The notes under the pieces: model-generated | Told to the model about the DNA's origin: nothing | The model's database searches: none | Seen by the model: only the letters and a program-made list of their open reading frames with translations | Translations under genes and position numbers: made by a program | Shown: one piece after another, positions 1 to 13,300 of the stretch | How the letters are laid out: each line of letters starts with the position of its first letter | How positions within the stretch are numbered: the first letter of the stretch is position 1 | NCBI GenBank assembly: GCA_026120185.1 | Contig: JANUWF010001479.1 | Location: 310,001-374,000 of the forward strand | Length of the DNA stretch: 64,000 nt | Direction of reading: 5' to 3' | Source: Voacanga thouarsii | Taxonomy: Eukaryota > Streptophyta > Magnoliopsida > Gentianales > Apocynaceae

Positions 1-130
1 AGGACAGAGAGCGAGGCCGTTGATTCTTGGTTTTGTTGGTCAGTACAGTTTTTGTTTTCACGTGGCCATTTGGTTTCTGTCTCACGTGCGCTGTTAGCGC
101 GTAAACGGTGTTGAGCGGGGATGGCCTAAT
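1..130. promoter_or_regulatory. GC-richer edge with two G-boxes
   Basis: The first 130 bases are clearly richer in GC than the next 2 kb and hold two CACGTG palindromes (59-64 and 83-88), 24 bp apart. G-boxes bind plant bZIP and bHLH factors and often lie in promoters. This could be the promoter or 5' leader of a gene just outside the left edge. No coding sequence is recognisable here, so the call is tentative. Confidence 0.3.
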
Positions 131-2600
131 ATGAATAAACCTATTATGAATTTCTTTATTACAAGTTAGATCAAAATTAAACTTTTATTTTATTTTATCA
201 ACAATCAAATTCAAATTTATATTAATTTTTAACTATTATTTGATAATATTTATAATTTTTAAAAATACTGATTTATTAGGTTTGAATTTGTTTATTTCAT
301 ATTTTCTATCCTCAAATTTTATTAAAAATTTCAAAATTTCCTAAGATATTTCAATCTAAATAAGTTTAAGTAAGTCCTTTTGATATCAAAATTTAATTTT
401 TAAAATAATAGATATAAATAATCATTTGAACCAAAAAAGGGGATAAATAATATATTAATAATTATTAATAATTTTTATTTAATAATTGAATGAACTTTAA
501 TGATAGAGGAATTTGGACTATCAATTATGAGCTAAACTAGAACCTAAGAACCCTAAAAATCTTGAAATGTATTAAAATCTTGAAAAGAAGTATTGATTTT
601 TCAAAAAGGAACCCTCGAAAAATCATTTCACAAACTCTCACATGCATATTACGATAATTCAATTAATTTAAAAAATTAAAAACTATTCATTTCGTACTAA
701 AAAATATGTTAATAAAATAAATGATACAGAATTAAGAAATTATTAAAATTAATATAATTATAATAGAAAAAAAACTATTATACCCTTGAATAAAAAATAA
801 ACCTTCATTAATTAATTAAGAATATACACATATTTAATGAATCAAATATTTATTGAATAGTTGAATGATGGATAAATTAGGAATATAAGTAATAAATATA
901 TTCTTGATTTGTAACATTAATAAGTATTTTGGTATAATAAAAACAAAAATTTTTGACATTCTTTTTAAGACGAAGAGAGTTATTAATATTATAATTTAAT
1001 GAAGTAATAAATATTAAAAATAAAATTGAAAAGAATTAATAAATACCTTGTTTTTTTTTTTTCAAAGCGAGAGATAATTATAAACTTGAAAATTCTTCTA
1101 CTAAAAAAAAAAACAAGGAGTGGTAAAAACAAATACATAAATAGTGTGGGAATAAAATGGCAATTTTCCCAATGTATGTGAGCGATTAATATTCCATGCC
1201 ATGCCAATGAAGAACATATCATCCCCATTCGCATTTGTCCAATTGGGGTCGTTTGGACTTTTGAGTCAAACATTCCGCACTCAGATTTGTCCATTTAGCC
1301 GTTCTTTTCTGGTTGATTTTAACAATGACAAGTTGACCTCCCATCCATGGTGGAATCCCCCAACCTTAATAATATTATTAAGATATGTAAATTTTTTAGT
1401 TAATTAAATATTGATTTTTGTTTTTATTTTTAAATTTTAAATTATTTTATTTATTTATTAAGAAGTATTTAAAATTTAAAATTTTAATTTAAATTACTTC
1501 TTTCTTTTATTATTTAAATCGAATTATTTTGTTGAGAAAGAAATTATTTAATATATTTGAGAAATAAAGTATTATTAAACGGAGATAAATTTAGTATTTT
1601 AAATCTTAATTTTTTAATAAAACAGATAATTTGAGATAAAAATTAAATTAGAAACATGACAAATAATTTTAGACGGAATGAATACTTACAAAAAAGCCTT
1701 ACCAATTTTTTTTTTTTAATTTACTAAACTACCACCCTAGTATAGTAATATTTTTGTTTTTGGCATTTTTATTTTTAGTCTGATGAGTAATTTTTTAATA
1801 GTAATTTTATGAGTTAGAAAAATAAATAATATGCAAGATTCGATATTGTGTAATTAAGGGTGTGTTCTCATTTGATAATATTTTTCTTTAAACTATTAAG
1901 GTAAAGTAGTTTTGAAAATCAATATTGCTTTTCTATAACAATATTTTCAGCTTTTTGGGGTTAAAATCACACTATCCATTACAATTCAAAATAGTTTTAA
2001 CTTAGAAAAAAAAAATGAAAGCAATTTATTTTAAATGTTTATTTTTGTGTAATAATACTTTGCTATTGTAATAATATTTATACTTGAAACTAAATATTTA
2101 ATATTGATAAGATTCCTGTGAATAAATTCAGGGAGATGGTTATGCTGATAACCCTTCTACCTCCTTTTATTTGGGAAAATAAATGAAGAGATGAGATCAT
2201 AATTTTTTCTACTTTTGAAAAAAAAAAACATTTATTTACATTTATTTAACTAAAAGAACGGATTAGGGTTAAAATAATAATACCAAATTTTGGTATTCTG
2301 ACACTCGAACGCTTTGTGTAGATTAAATATTCTCTCTCTTTTTTTTTTTAAGTTTCAAACTTGACAGTTTGTTAGTTAAGCACTAAAAGATTGACTTCGA
2401 CTTTCTGGCCGCCGTTTTGGAACTTGAAATCCCTTTTGAAGTCTGAAAATTAGGGTTAGCTCTTTGTTTTTCTTGGGCAGCGAAAAAATAATTTTAGGAA
2501 AAGCAATTTTGTTATTTTTCTAAGAATGGTCTTTTCGATTTTTTTTTTTTTTCAAGCTAAGATCAAAAGCTACAAAGCAACCAAAATACTCAACATTTTA
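131..2600. other. AT-rich intergenic DNA
   Basis: No gene is recognised. The sequence is very AT-rich with many homopolymer runs. Around 1600-1684 there is a possible Stowaway-like MITE end: a terminal motif with GACGGAATGAA beside a TA. The other end was not found. At 2390-2480 a slightly GC-richer patch (with GGCCGCCG) may be a non-coding exon or promoter fragment. Small open frames here show no family resemblance. Confidence 0.5.
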
Positions 2601-2821
2601 GGGGGGGGGGAAGAATTGAAAACAGTATATTTTAAACAATTGAAAACGAATCTTTATTATTGGATCTTAATATAAGTAGTAGTACGCATGAAACTAAAAT
2701 TTGGACAAATTAGTAAAACAAATATGTAAAATGACAGAAAAAGACAAAAGACATCACATATTGAGCAGCAATAAGAGCAATTTACAAAATGTATGTGTTG
2801 CAACAAATGGACTTCAGCAAG

Positions 2822-5800
2822 TCAGTACTCAGCAGTTTCAAACTGCTCCTTCAGAGTGCCATAAAGACTCTCTACAACATCCAGTAAGAATCCATCTGAA
2901 CCATGTTTTGCCAACAGAGAAATTGCTATGGGAAGATTCTCATGCATCCCTAGTGGTATGCTCACCTGTTTTCAAAGAATTAGATCACAACTTTTCCTGT
3001 GTAAATTAAGGCAAAAGAACAATAAAGAGCGCCTGTGATTGAGAGTGTTTGCATGGGTAGAAAGATACCTGACAATATCCCGAAAATCCAGCAATGGATA
3101 ACAAACTAAAAGCTTTAGCACGAAATATTTCTAGGGAGCTTGGTTCTGTTTGCAGTTTCGGAGGAGGTCCAGGTACTGTAGGCAATGCAAGGATGCCAAA
3201 ATCCTGTATATGAAGTTATATAGAAAGAAGACAGTTAAGAAAACAGAAGATATGGATTTGGAAATTCTCTTCTTCGTTTTAGGATTCTGAGTTACTGAGT
3301 ATTGAATAAATATAGATTCAAAAGACTCCAAAGGCTTCAAATAGTAAAGCTTAAAAGGAATAAACTTCTATATGCATAATTCAACACTTCAGCTTTTAGT
3401 TCCTCATAGCAAATCATAGTGAAGCATGCTGATTTATGAGGAGAAACAGTTGAATGAATACAATCAGAAAATTAAAAAGATTATAATGCTTCTAACTAAT
3501 AGACCTTCATTTTGGACTCTCTTGGTTGGTAGGATGAGTATTGAGCGTTTAAATTTCAAAATGGTGCTTCTAAAACTATGCACAGAGAGAGAGAGAGAGA
3601 GATCACCCCCAAGAGAGCACTGAGAGCACCATCTAGTTCAGTCTTCACAGTTAGGCAGACATCTATTCCTTCATCTGTTGTCCTGATGGCTTCCCATACT
3701 CGTTCTAATATACCAGGACCCAGACTAGGCTTGACTTCACTAACCCATTCACCGTGATTCTTCTTGAATTCATACCTGAGGTTGAAAATATAGAAAGTAT
3801 AGGGAGCAAGTTAGACAGAAAACTTGGTGCTTCAAAATGCCACACAACCATCTTGCTTACTGAGATCATAAGCCTCCAACAAATACATACAGAAAGAGTT
3901 GTCAAAGAAAAAAATTTTAACAGCTTTTATAACAGAATCTTCACCTTTGAAGCAACCGCATGGCACTTGAAAGAGCAGCTAATGATGGTATATTATCTTC
4001 CTGGCTTCCAGCACCAAGGCCTATAAAATGCTTTAAACTAGAAACTTTGTCCTCGATATAGTTCCCCAAACTCAGATATTGCATGGCATCATCTGCAAGG
4101 TTGATGTGCATGAAAAATTGCTAGCAAATGTATTCACAACATTTTCGTAAGCACTTTTAATCCTGCTACTGATTCCCCTTTCTCAAATTACTCTATTAGC
4201 CTAGACAATTAGTTAATTTCCCATGTGACAACAGCTTAACAGATTTATGTGCTCAGCAGATTGCACATGAATTGCAAAAGCCATGAATGAAACAATCGAG
4301 TCACATGATAATAAGAACAACTTACTTCCATAACATTTTGCCACTGACTTAGCAAGAACTTCACTTAGTCGATCACCTGGAAAGCTAAGAAGCTTGAAAC
4401 AATCCTCTGCAATAAAGATTTTATCAGGTGCGACAGAGCTTGTATGCAATTGCAAAAGAATCTTTCCAACTTGTTTCAATATCACAGGATCCCGTGCAAA
4501 CCATCCTGAAATGGTACTTTGAGTCAGAAGTTGAACAGATTAAACAATAGTACAGACTTCCTCATGAGATAAACTGACAAACATCAGGTAGATACTTTAC
4601 ACGAGTGTCAGTATAAGTGTGGTCATATCACAGAGAGAGAGAGATAGAGAACAGGGCAGCTTGAGGGTAAGAATCCACAGGAAGGAGAAACAACATAACA
4701 GAAACTAAAGAATAACCACCAAAACTTCAGGCTAGGAACATACACCGCGAGATAAGATAGCGAACAGACTACTTGCCCATTTTCTTGATCAGCTACACTA
4801 CTCATTCTACATGTAAAGAATTGAACAGATTTCTTCCTATTCCTTTTTAATTTAAAGGTAGTTTGCAGTTGAATAGTGCAACAGAAAGACAAGGTAATAA
4901 TTGTCCTCCATATTAAATTATTTAAGTTTTTTAGCAACATAGTCTATAACATGAAGCGCACTGTACAGCGAATTTCATTATTATTTCCTAAGGTTAGGAC
5001 AAAAAGCATTGAAATGTATATAGATCACAGATCATTACTACAGCATTCCTCACCTACTGTATCCAAACTCTGTGACATTGGGATAACTCCACTAGTCGAC
5101 ACAATTCCATGAGAAGGCCGAAACCCAAAAATCCCACAATATGAAGCAGGAACTCTTACGCTTCCTCCAGTGTCAGTACCTAGGTCCAAAAAAAAAAATA
5201 ATAATAATTTGCTTCAACTAGCTCCAAAACATTCCACTCAGAAATTGTTTACCAACTCAGAAAACTCACCCAGGGAAAAGTCTACTAGCTTTGCACCAAC
5301 TGCAGCTGCAGATCCACTAGAAGATCCTCCAGGTACACGATCTGGTGCACATGGATTGGTGGGGGTCCCATAATGCACGTTTTCTCCATTTATACTGCCA
5401 AAAGGATAATTGTTTTTTTAGGTAAGCTATGGTGCAACTTTAAGGAAATGCCTTGTATCTTTAAATGGAATGAGAAAGAATAATCTATCAATCTTTTTGG
5501 ATACTGCTGAAAGAAACACCAAAATTTTAAATCCACTTTTAGCATTTAGGCTAAGAAATTGGCATCAATGGATGAAAAAATCAAAAAGAATCCATTGGAA
5601 AACCGGAATACGGGATTTCTATGTAAAAAATGTAAAGATCAAAGAAAAAGAAAAGAACATGATGATCAATTAGACTTGAGTTATAGGATCGAGTTCTCCA
5701 ACACATAAGCATATCTACTCTCCAGGAAACAGTATCATGAGTCCCCACATTTGAGTTTGACTTACTGATAATGTGATATATAAATCTGGAAAAGAAAGTT

Positions 5801-8149
5801 GAAAGATTTTCTGGTTGTATTGACCACTGCTCCAGAACAAAGCGAGGAACATGAAGGGCTACGCAATGAACATACGAGTACTGCAAGCTACTTCTTGGAC
5901 TTTTGAACGTTGGAAGATAGCATCATGAAATAAAATTTTATATCTTATCATTTAGGAAAGAGGACTATGGACATTATGTTAAAATAGACAAGAGAAGGAA
6001 TGGCACACTCCATTTGAATATGAAACGAGGAGTTTTCCATTGGAAAGGCCCAAAAGAAGTTCTGCAATGTTGGGGTTTAGAAGGAGACATAATTATAAAG
6101 ACCATTCTTTAGATATGGATGGAATGATGAATAATAGACCATACAAGAGGATTAACTGCAAACAAAACATCGCTTCTTTCTCCAATTTTGAAGATTTGTT
6201 CCAAGTGATCTATTTATACTATTTCTTTTGAATCAGTTTAGCTTGGCACAAGGAAAAAAAAAAGAAAGAGAAAAATAAAAACTCTCAACAGAATCCCTTT
6301 CTTTTAGCTTGAACAACTGACTGATTAATAAGGCAGAAAACTAGAACGATGTCCTTAGCATCTTTATAGAGCCATTCTTATTATGTTGGAAAAAAATTTT
6401 GGGAAATGAAGACGACAGGTTAACTTTATTTTAAGTATAAGTGAGAATTTGGACTGCTTCTTTTTTGTTTCAACCTACAAATTCTGTAAGCATGATAGTA
6501 TTGTACAGAATGAGGGAATAACACCAACAGAAGGCTAAAGGACTCACTTAAAGACAAAACGAATTCCAACTAATGGCATAATAGTAGAATGCTTCTTGAA
6601 GAGTTAAGATAGCAATTGAATTTCATGAATGAGTCTATATCATTTTGTTGATAGATTTAGCTTACTATATATTCAGATTCTTTCACTAGAAAGATAGTGA
6701 ATGGAGATTTTATTTTCATGTTGCAAGATAAGCAGATTCATGTTTCTTCTCCTTGAGTTTCAAAGTGCTGCTCACAGTATGAAGCTAGGTAGTTCCAAGA
6801 ACAAAATAAATGTCTTATAACAGTTCTTATCTTTCTATAGTTAATAGAGTTTTACAAGAGAAAAATTATCTTGACCCTCACATGTATACAGGGCTGAATT
6901 ACTCCAGATATGTCTATCTATATGCTTATAGTCACTGCCTCATAACTATTTCCAAACTGCCACTTTTCCATGCATCTGTTCAAAAGTGATGCAGTTGACT
7001 AAATATTTTCTTTTCAGTTACTGAGCATGGTTAATTATGGGAAAAAAGGAAAACAAAAGAAAAATCTATGTCTTGTTATGTGCAAAGTATTTCTCCAGCT
7101 AAAACAATCTGTTGGAAGTTTCATAAGTACGGCATGTACAGTATAAAATAATGTGATGCATCTTCTATATTAAATTTGCTTCAGAAAAGAAGTAGAAAAC
7201 GGGAATCATTTGTCATCATACATCATTCCACCGTAAGCATCTGAAATAAATTCGAAGAAGTAATATTGGAAGCTACATTGATACAAGAGCAAAGGCCACT
7301 AATAATATGCATCTTGAACTACTAAAACTCTATGCTCGAGCCTTGATTTACCTGTACGCCATTTCATCCATGACAGTTTTGCCAACAGAGGTGGCACCTG
7401 CCCTTAGAAGAGACAAAACAGTAGGAGCAGTGGATGTTGCAGCAGAATGAGTCCTCATCCAATCGGGATTTCCAAATCCAGTCACGTGTCCCTCGATATC
7501 AAATCTGTTAACGAAGTTTTAAATCATACTAATGCAACTTAAAATATCTTCAGCGCATAGGGAAAACAGCAGACATTATAAAGTCTCCTCCAACTCCATT
7601 TTGTTTTAATCAAGAGAAATCTTCATGCCCTTCATATCAAATGGCTAAAAAAGAAAACTCGATATAAGCTAATGGAGTAGGCTATAACTATCTGAAACAA
7701 AGACTGCAATAGGTAGGTACTTCATTCAAATACTGGAAGCTCAAAATTCACCAAACTTTACTAGTAGAATTCTTCATCTACTCTACGATTCCCACAAAAC
7801 ATTGAACGCCAGAGTTCAATCATATAAAGAAAATGCCAGCAAAAGCTTATAATGATTCACAGATACTTCATTGAGCATATCTCTATAGAAAAAGTTTCAG
7901 AAGTAGCTGGGCACTCCAAAATGAGTTTGATTTAGTAGAACAAAATTGACACAAAGAAACTTAAATAAAGTCAAAATTTACCATGAAATCAGAGAGATGA
8001 ATAGGCCAAGAACTCAAGCAAGACGAAGAAGGCACTCACATGTCCTTGATAGCAAAAGTGAGGCCACTTAAGGGAAGTTCAGGCGAAGAAGAGTCTGGTT
8101 TTAGAGTGAATTTCTCCATGAAAGCTCCATTGTCTGAGTCTTTGGCCAT
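2822..8149 (-). CDS. AMI1: Amidase 1 (indole-3-acetamide amidohydrolase), 9 exons
   Basis: Amidase-signature enzyme. The plant AMI1 family hydrolyses indole-3-acetamide to indole-3-acetic acid (auxin) in the cytosol. Exons read on the minus strand: 8149-8040, 7504-7352, 5394-5270, 5179-5054, 4505-4326, 4092-3945, 3775-3607, 3203-3069, 2965-2822. All have GT donors and AG acceptors, and the phases join to 1290 nt, 429 aa, close to the 425 aa of Arabidopsis AMI1. The Ser-cisSer-Lys triad is present: Lys35 in FAIKD, Ser112 in GGSSSGS, Ser136 in DTGGSVR. Other family blocks are [16 protein letters not shown] and PTVPGPPP. The start is the first ATG, and GAF.EK plus GLTFAIKD align with the family N-terminus. 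There is no signal peptide. Intron 2 is long (about 1.96 kb, AT-rich, nothing recognised inside). No frameshift or stop was seen, so the gene looks functional. Confidence 0.93.
3583..3602. repeat. GA microsatellite
   Basis: A short (GA)n run directly beside the exon 7 donor of AMI1, inside intron 7. A second short GA run lies at 4631-4644 in intron 4. Confidence 0.7.
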
Positions 8150-8401
8150 TGTCTAGTGATCATATACGGAGAGAGACACAGCTACTTCCACTTCCAATCA
8201 AGAAATCTTTCTCTCGTTTTCAAACTGAGGAAGTGTGGGTTTCGCTCTCCCTATGAGCGCTCATTTTTTTCATCTACAGATAAGGAAGAGGGGAGTGTAT
8301 GGTATTTTGACTCTTTAGTTCTCCGCATAAGCCCGATTTTCTAATTCCTCGTGTATTTCGCGGATTCGCACAATTTCAGAAAATTATGCAGTTATTTTAT
8401 A

Positions 8402-8707
8402 TTCACTCACCGTTTTAAAATATTTATTCATAAAATTTTTTTATTTTATTTCAAAATATTTATTCATGTACATATTTCTAAAATTAATAATTAATTTTTT
8501 CCTATTTTACCCAAATTTATTCTAAGTCAATTACACAACTTTCCAAACTCTCTTTCTTCCTACTTTTTAAGAATGTTTACCAACCAATAATTATCATATT
8601 TTTAATATGGGTAGGATAAGAACTTTATCTAAATTATAGTATTATTTTCAATACCCTTAATATATATATAAAAGATTTCATGAACAAGTATTTTAAAATT
8701 GAATGAG
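8402..8707. mobile_element. Stowaway-like MITE upstream of AMI1
   Basis: A 306-bp AT-rich non-coding element with about 30-bp imperfect terminal inverted repeats. The left end reads TTCACTCACCGTTTTAAAAT; the right end, reversed, reads CTCATTCAATTTTAAAATAC. It is flanked by TA dinucleotides (8400-8401 and 8708-8709), the usual duplication of Tc1/mariner-type MITEs. A diverged copy in the opposite orientation lies at about 24455-24739. It sits about 250 bp upstream of the AMI1 start codon. Confidence 0.65.
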
Positions 8708-8709
8708 TA

Positions 8710-9454
8710 CTACTATAAAATACACATGATTCTATACACACTGAAAGTAATACTATTTTTCTATTGAAAGTATTTATAACATGTTTTTGCTAATATTTAT
8801 AATTTATTTTTTTGACGGTCCAACCCCTCTATGTCAATAGTAATTGTTAAGTAAGTCGTGATAAAATTAAAATTAAAATTTTAATTTAGTTTAAAATGTA
8901 ATTTTAATTAATTGAATTATTATTTTATTACAAATATTATTAGAATGTGTTTTTGATAGTTCAAAGTATTAAATTCTGTAATATTAAAAAGAATTTCCAA
9001 GAATTACCTTATAAATACTTTTTGCAAATTTAACCCTTCTTTTACAATTTGTTTTTTACAACCATTAATCAACAAAGCCAACGTTGAAAACTTTAGGATA
9101 CCATAATAGAAGATTCAACTGATATATCATCAACTAATTTATCAAGAAACAAGGATAACAAAATGGTCCTTTTCTTTTTTTTTTTTCCTTCGTTTTAAAA
9201 ATGTTATTGATGGAATATTGGGTACCTTTCAACCGCTATTTTGCTGTCCTCTGTGACACAAGTAACTTCCTTTCCTTTATTATTATTATTATTATTTTTT
9301 TTGGGAGAGGGCCCGGGGGTGGGGGTGTATAACTCTAATCAGATTTAAGCTTATGCAGGGAAATAAGCTGATAAGAACCCCTAGCACTGTAGCAGTTGTC
9401 AGAACCAAAGTTTGAAAGGCTGAATGAAACCCTTTAGTTGGATATCTACTTATC
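8710..9454. other. AT-rich intergenic DNA
   Basis: No gene is seen between the MITE and the left end of MULE1. There is an ATT-triplet run near 9279-9300 followed by a G-rich patch (9302-9327). Bases 9446-9454 (CTACTTATC) are the left target-site copy of MULE1. Confidence 0.5.
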
Positions 9455-9560
9455 CGGAGATTCCGTTAAATAGTGGTATTTTAGTGTCAAATTACGACAG
9501 TAGAGCGGACTTTTTTGGAATTGCATTTGTAGTGTAGTCGCATTTCTCTAAAATGCGACC
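9455..9560 (+). repeat. MULE1 left terminal inverted repeat
   Basis: Pairs with 19962-20066. Its inner end contains an inverted pair, GTCGCATTT (9537-9545) and AATGCGAC (9552-9559). Mutator TIRs hold the transposase binding site and usually the promoter. Confidence 0.85.
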
Positions 9561-10385
9561 AGGAATTGTTCTGAAACCGAGCATATGTAATTTCAAAGTT
9601 AAAAAAGGTCGCATGCGCATTCCTTAGCCCCTCACCCGTGACGAGCTGACCATTCTTCTTCTTCTCCATTCCTCTTCCTAGTGCGATCAAGGATTTCGTT
9701 TCAGATTGCGCTGGCGATGATCCTATTCCGGTAGCGCCATCTCTGCTACAGTTTTGGCCAAACATGGGAACCCATTTGCTATGCCTTGTTGTTGAAGCAC
9801 CAAATTGAGGTATTACTCCCCAAATAACAGCGTTAATCAAATTTTTGTTTTTAGTTGAAGTTTTGTATTTGATATGTTTTGTTTTTGTAGTTGTTTTTAC
9901 TAGGATTTTGAAGATTTTCTTGCTCTTGTATAGCTTTAGTTAATTGGTTGATATGTTCTAAATTGTTGATTTTATTGAGCATTTTTTCCACTATTTCAAG
10001 TGTTAGTAGGATATAACAAAACGATTTAAGTGGACTAGAGGGTGAAAGAAAATGCTTTAAGTGGCTTGAAGCCAAGACACAGTAATTTTGGTTGATTAAT
10101 TGACCAGTTGATTGTTGTCATTAATGAGTTAAGTGATTAAATTAAGATTTAAATTTAGTTTATATTTTAGAATTCATTTCTAATTATTTTGGTTTAGGGT
10201 TTAGAAGATCTATTTACGATTTGAAATTTCATTTTACACACAATGAAAACCAATTTTCGAGATCTTTCATTTCTTTTCATTTTCTTTTCCACGATTTTAT
10301 GTCCTTTTCTTTTACCTTTCAACCTTCTAACTCTTTTCTTTCAAGGTCTTACGTTAATTGTTTTAATTTACTTTAAATAGGTAGG

Positions 10386-13300
10386 ATGGATCATATGCAC
10401 ATAGATATCCATCCCGTGAAGGCTTAAAAGGGGAAAACACAGAGCACACAACGGAAGCGAAAGCTGAAAAATTGGAAAAAAATCGAAGAACAGAAGAACC
10501 CGTACGGCTAGGGAAATAAGCTGATCGGCACCAGTTCCGGTGGCCTAGTCGGCACCGGTCATGCTCTGGCGGGACTCGAGGAGAAAAAAATTCTAACATT
10601 TTCTTCTTATTCTCAAAGATGGCTAGACCGAATGTGTGGAATTAAGGTAGGTACACTGGTGAAAACCTCTGGTGCAATTCCTGCAAGCCTCCTATTCCGT
10701 CTTTGCATGTAGGTGAACGCCAATCTCTCGATCTTTTAGTATATGGTATGCCTAATTCCGTTTGGTGAACAACTTATAGGGCTAAGGAATTTTCTTGGAG
10801 AGAGAAAGAAAGAGGCGTCTGTTTTTTTCACCAGAGAGGAAGCCGTGACAACAACACGTTGTTCTCTATTCTCTTGTTTAATCTAAATAAAATCCTAAGT
10901 TAAACTGGATCTGACCAATTAGACTCTTAGTTTAGTCTTTTGGACTAAATTAATTATTCTAATTAAAACCAAATAAATGGCCCAACAAATAATTAATTTT
11001 CTAGCCTAAATAAACTAGTCCAATCAACAAGTCTATATTAGTTTAGTCCCAAGTTAGTCTTTAATTATTCAAATTGAGTCAAAGCCCTGAATAATTAACT
11101 AACCCACCAAACTAATTTAATTAATTCTTTCTCTCTATGGACCTTTATTTTATTCTAACCCAATAATTAAATCAGGTTACTTAAATAAAATAAATTTTAT
11201 TTAATTTAATTTAAGATCAACTCCTTAGCCTGTATTTAATTATGACTCACGGTCTATACTGGGACCAAAAGACACACTGTCTTGACTGCTAAAATGACCA
11301 GAATACCTTTGCCATATAAATAGCTGTATTTTACATTTTAAATATTTCATAATATTACCATAACGAAATATTGACCCCCAATGACAATGCTGTGTTAGCA
11401 AAGTTGTCCGACCTATAGGTGTAATGACTAAAATACTCGCTCTATACATCGTTATACACTTAGAGAGGAAGAAATGTGCTAACACCTCTCTAAATGACAT
11501 CTATCATCCTTAAGCTTCTAATCCAATGATTCACGACTTCTTGGATTGTTTTCGCTTTCCAAGGAAGCTACCATAAAGCAAACATCTAAGTCATGTTTCG
11601 CAAGGCCCTGGATACTTAGATTATTCAGTACAACTACAAAGGGCGATATAGTATAGAAACTATCTCATACAAGTCTATCTTAACTAACTAGTCACACATA
11701 CCTAACATGCAAGTATATTAGTTTTACAATAGAACCTCAACTATAGCATATCAAAGTATATGCTTTCAGCTTCGTCAGATCACTAACTCATACTCAAGTC
11801 GTAGAGTACTAGTCCACGCTGTAGCAGTAGTAGTCTAGATTTCTACTATATAGTACTTTTAGAAACCATTACTATAGATCATGTTCTTTGTATTCGAAAT
11901 ACGCTTATGTCATGAAGTGAGTAGACTACTCACCGGCTAAATGTAAGTCATTCCCCATTTGAAATTCACAACATAATAACCTAGACATGATGAGATTCAC
12001 ATTCTCATCAATCGATTAAGAATGAACGTTTATGTGTTAAGTAACCCGTGATCCATACCTTACTGTGAAAGACTTCCATTCACATGGACCACTTACTTAA
12101 ATATAATGGGTCTTTTTCAAACGTAATTGTGCACAAATAAAAATGTAAATTCACAAATAATTTCTGAAAATAAATTTTTTTATTAAAATATTTGATATTT
12201 ACATTAGAAACCTAGTCTAAGAGGGCATATTTCCCAACATCCTAGCTCTCTTGTAGGTGGTTTATTATCTCTTCAGCCGAGTCACCATTCTTCATTGGTA
12301 TGGTCTGGCGATCAGCATGTCTGTGAGACTCCACTGGTATTGAGACGATACGATTCTACATTTTGGGAGCACACTCCCTTTTCAAGCAGAGTCATGGACG
12401 TTGGTGGATAGTATTGGTTTTGGGGGAGTTAGACGAGTTGGGCATATACAAGTTGATTACGCTCTCATTACTGCATTAGTAGAGCGATGGAGGCACGAGA
12501 CTCATACATTTCATTTACCAGTAGGAGAGGCTACCGTGACATTAGAGGATGTAGCACTTTTATGGGACCTTAGAGTAGATGGGGATCCAGTTGTAGGGGC
12601 GCCTTTTCAATAGAGTAAATCTGATTGGATTGATCTTTGTGATAGATTACTTGGTATTAGACCACGAGTAGAGCATATTCAAAATAGGATTAAGAAGGCT
12701 CCTATTGAGGAGTGCTTGGACATTCCTCTAGCAGATAACGCTACTGATGGCATTATACAGTAGTGTGCTCGTTATCTTATCTTCTTGTTGATCAGGGAGT
12801 TATTATTTTCTGATAAGTCCGAAAATTTACTGCATTTGAGAAATCTACATATTATAAAGGATTTGGATCCATGTGGCACTCTGAGTTGGGGTAATGCAAT
12901 CTTAGCATACTTGTATAGATATTTGTGTTAAGCTGCTATTGGGTCCTCTCAAGAGATTTGTGACCCAATAGTCTTAATTTAGGTAAGTTTGAATTTGGTC
13001 CATTTTTATTTTTAAAAATTCTTGATAACATATGTAATATTTCTAATATCATTTATATAAATGCGATGTAGTTACGGGCCTGGGAGCATATTCGGGTTGT
13101 ATGACCGGAGTGGGGTAGACCCCACAATAAGCTACCACTACTTGCACTATATGGAGCTCGATGGGATGTAGGTTTACATCTCTATCACACGTCCACACAT
13201 GTTTTGGTGTTATATCGCTCCCAACTTAATGCCCTCTCCAACGAGGATGTGATTATATATATTATGCATACATATTTTATTTATAACCCCATTTATGTGT

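Noticed and set aside
9487..9840. 117-codon minus-strand frame overlapping the MULE1 left TIR
   Set aside because: It starts in the TIR and the following non-coding leader, with no recognisable protein motif.
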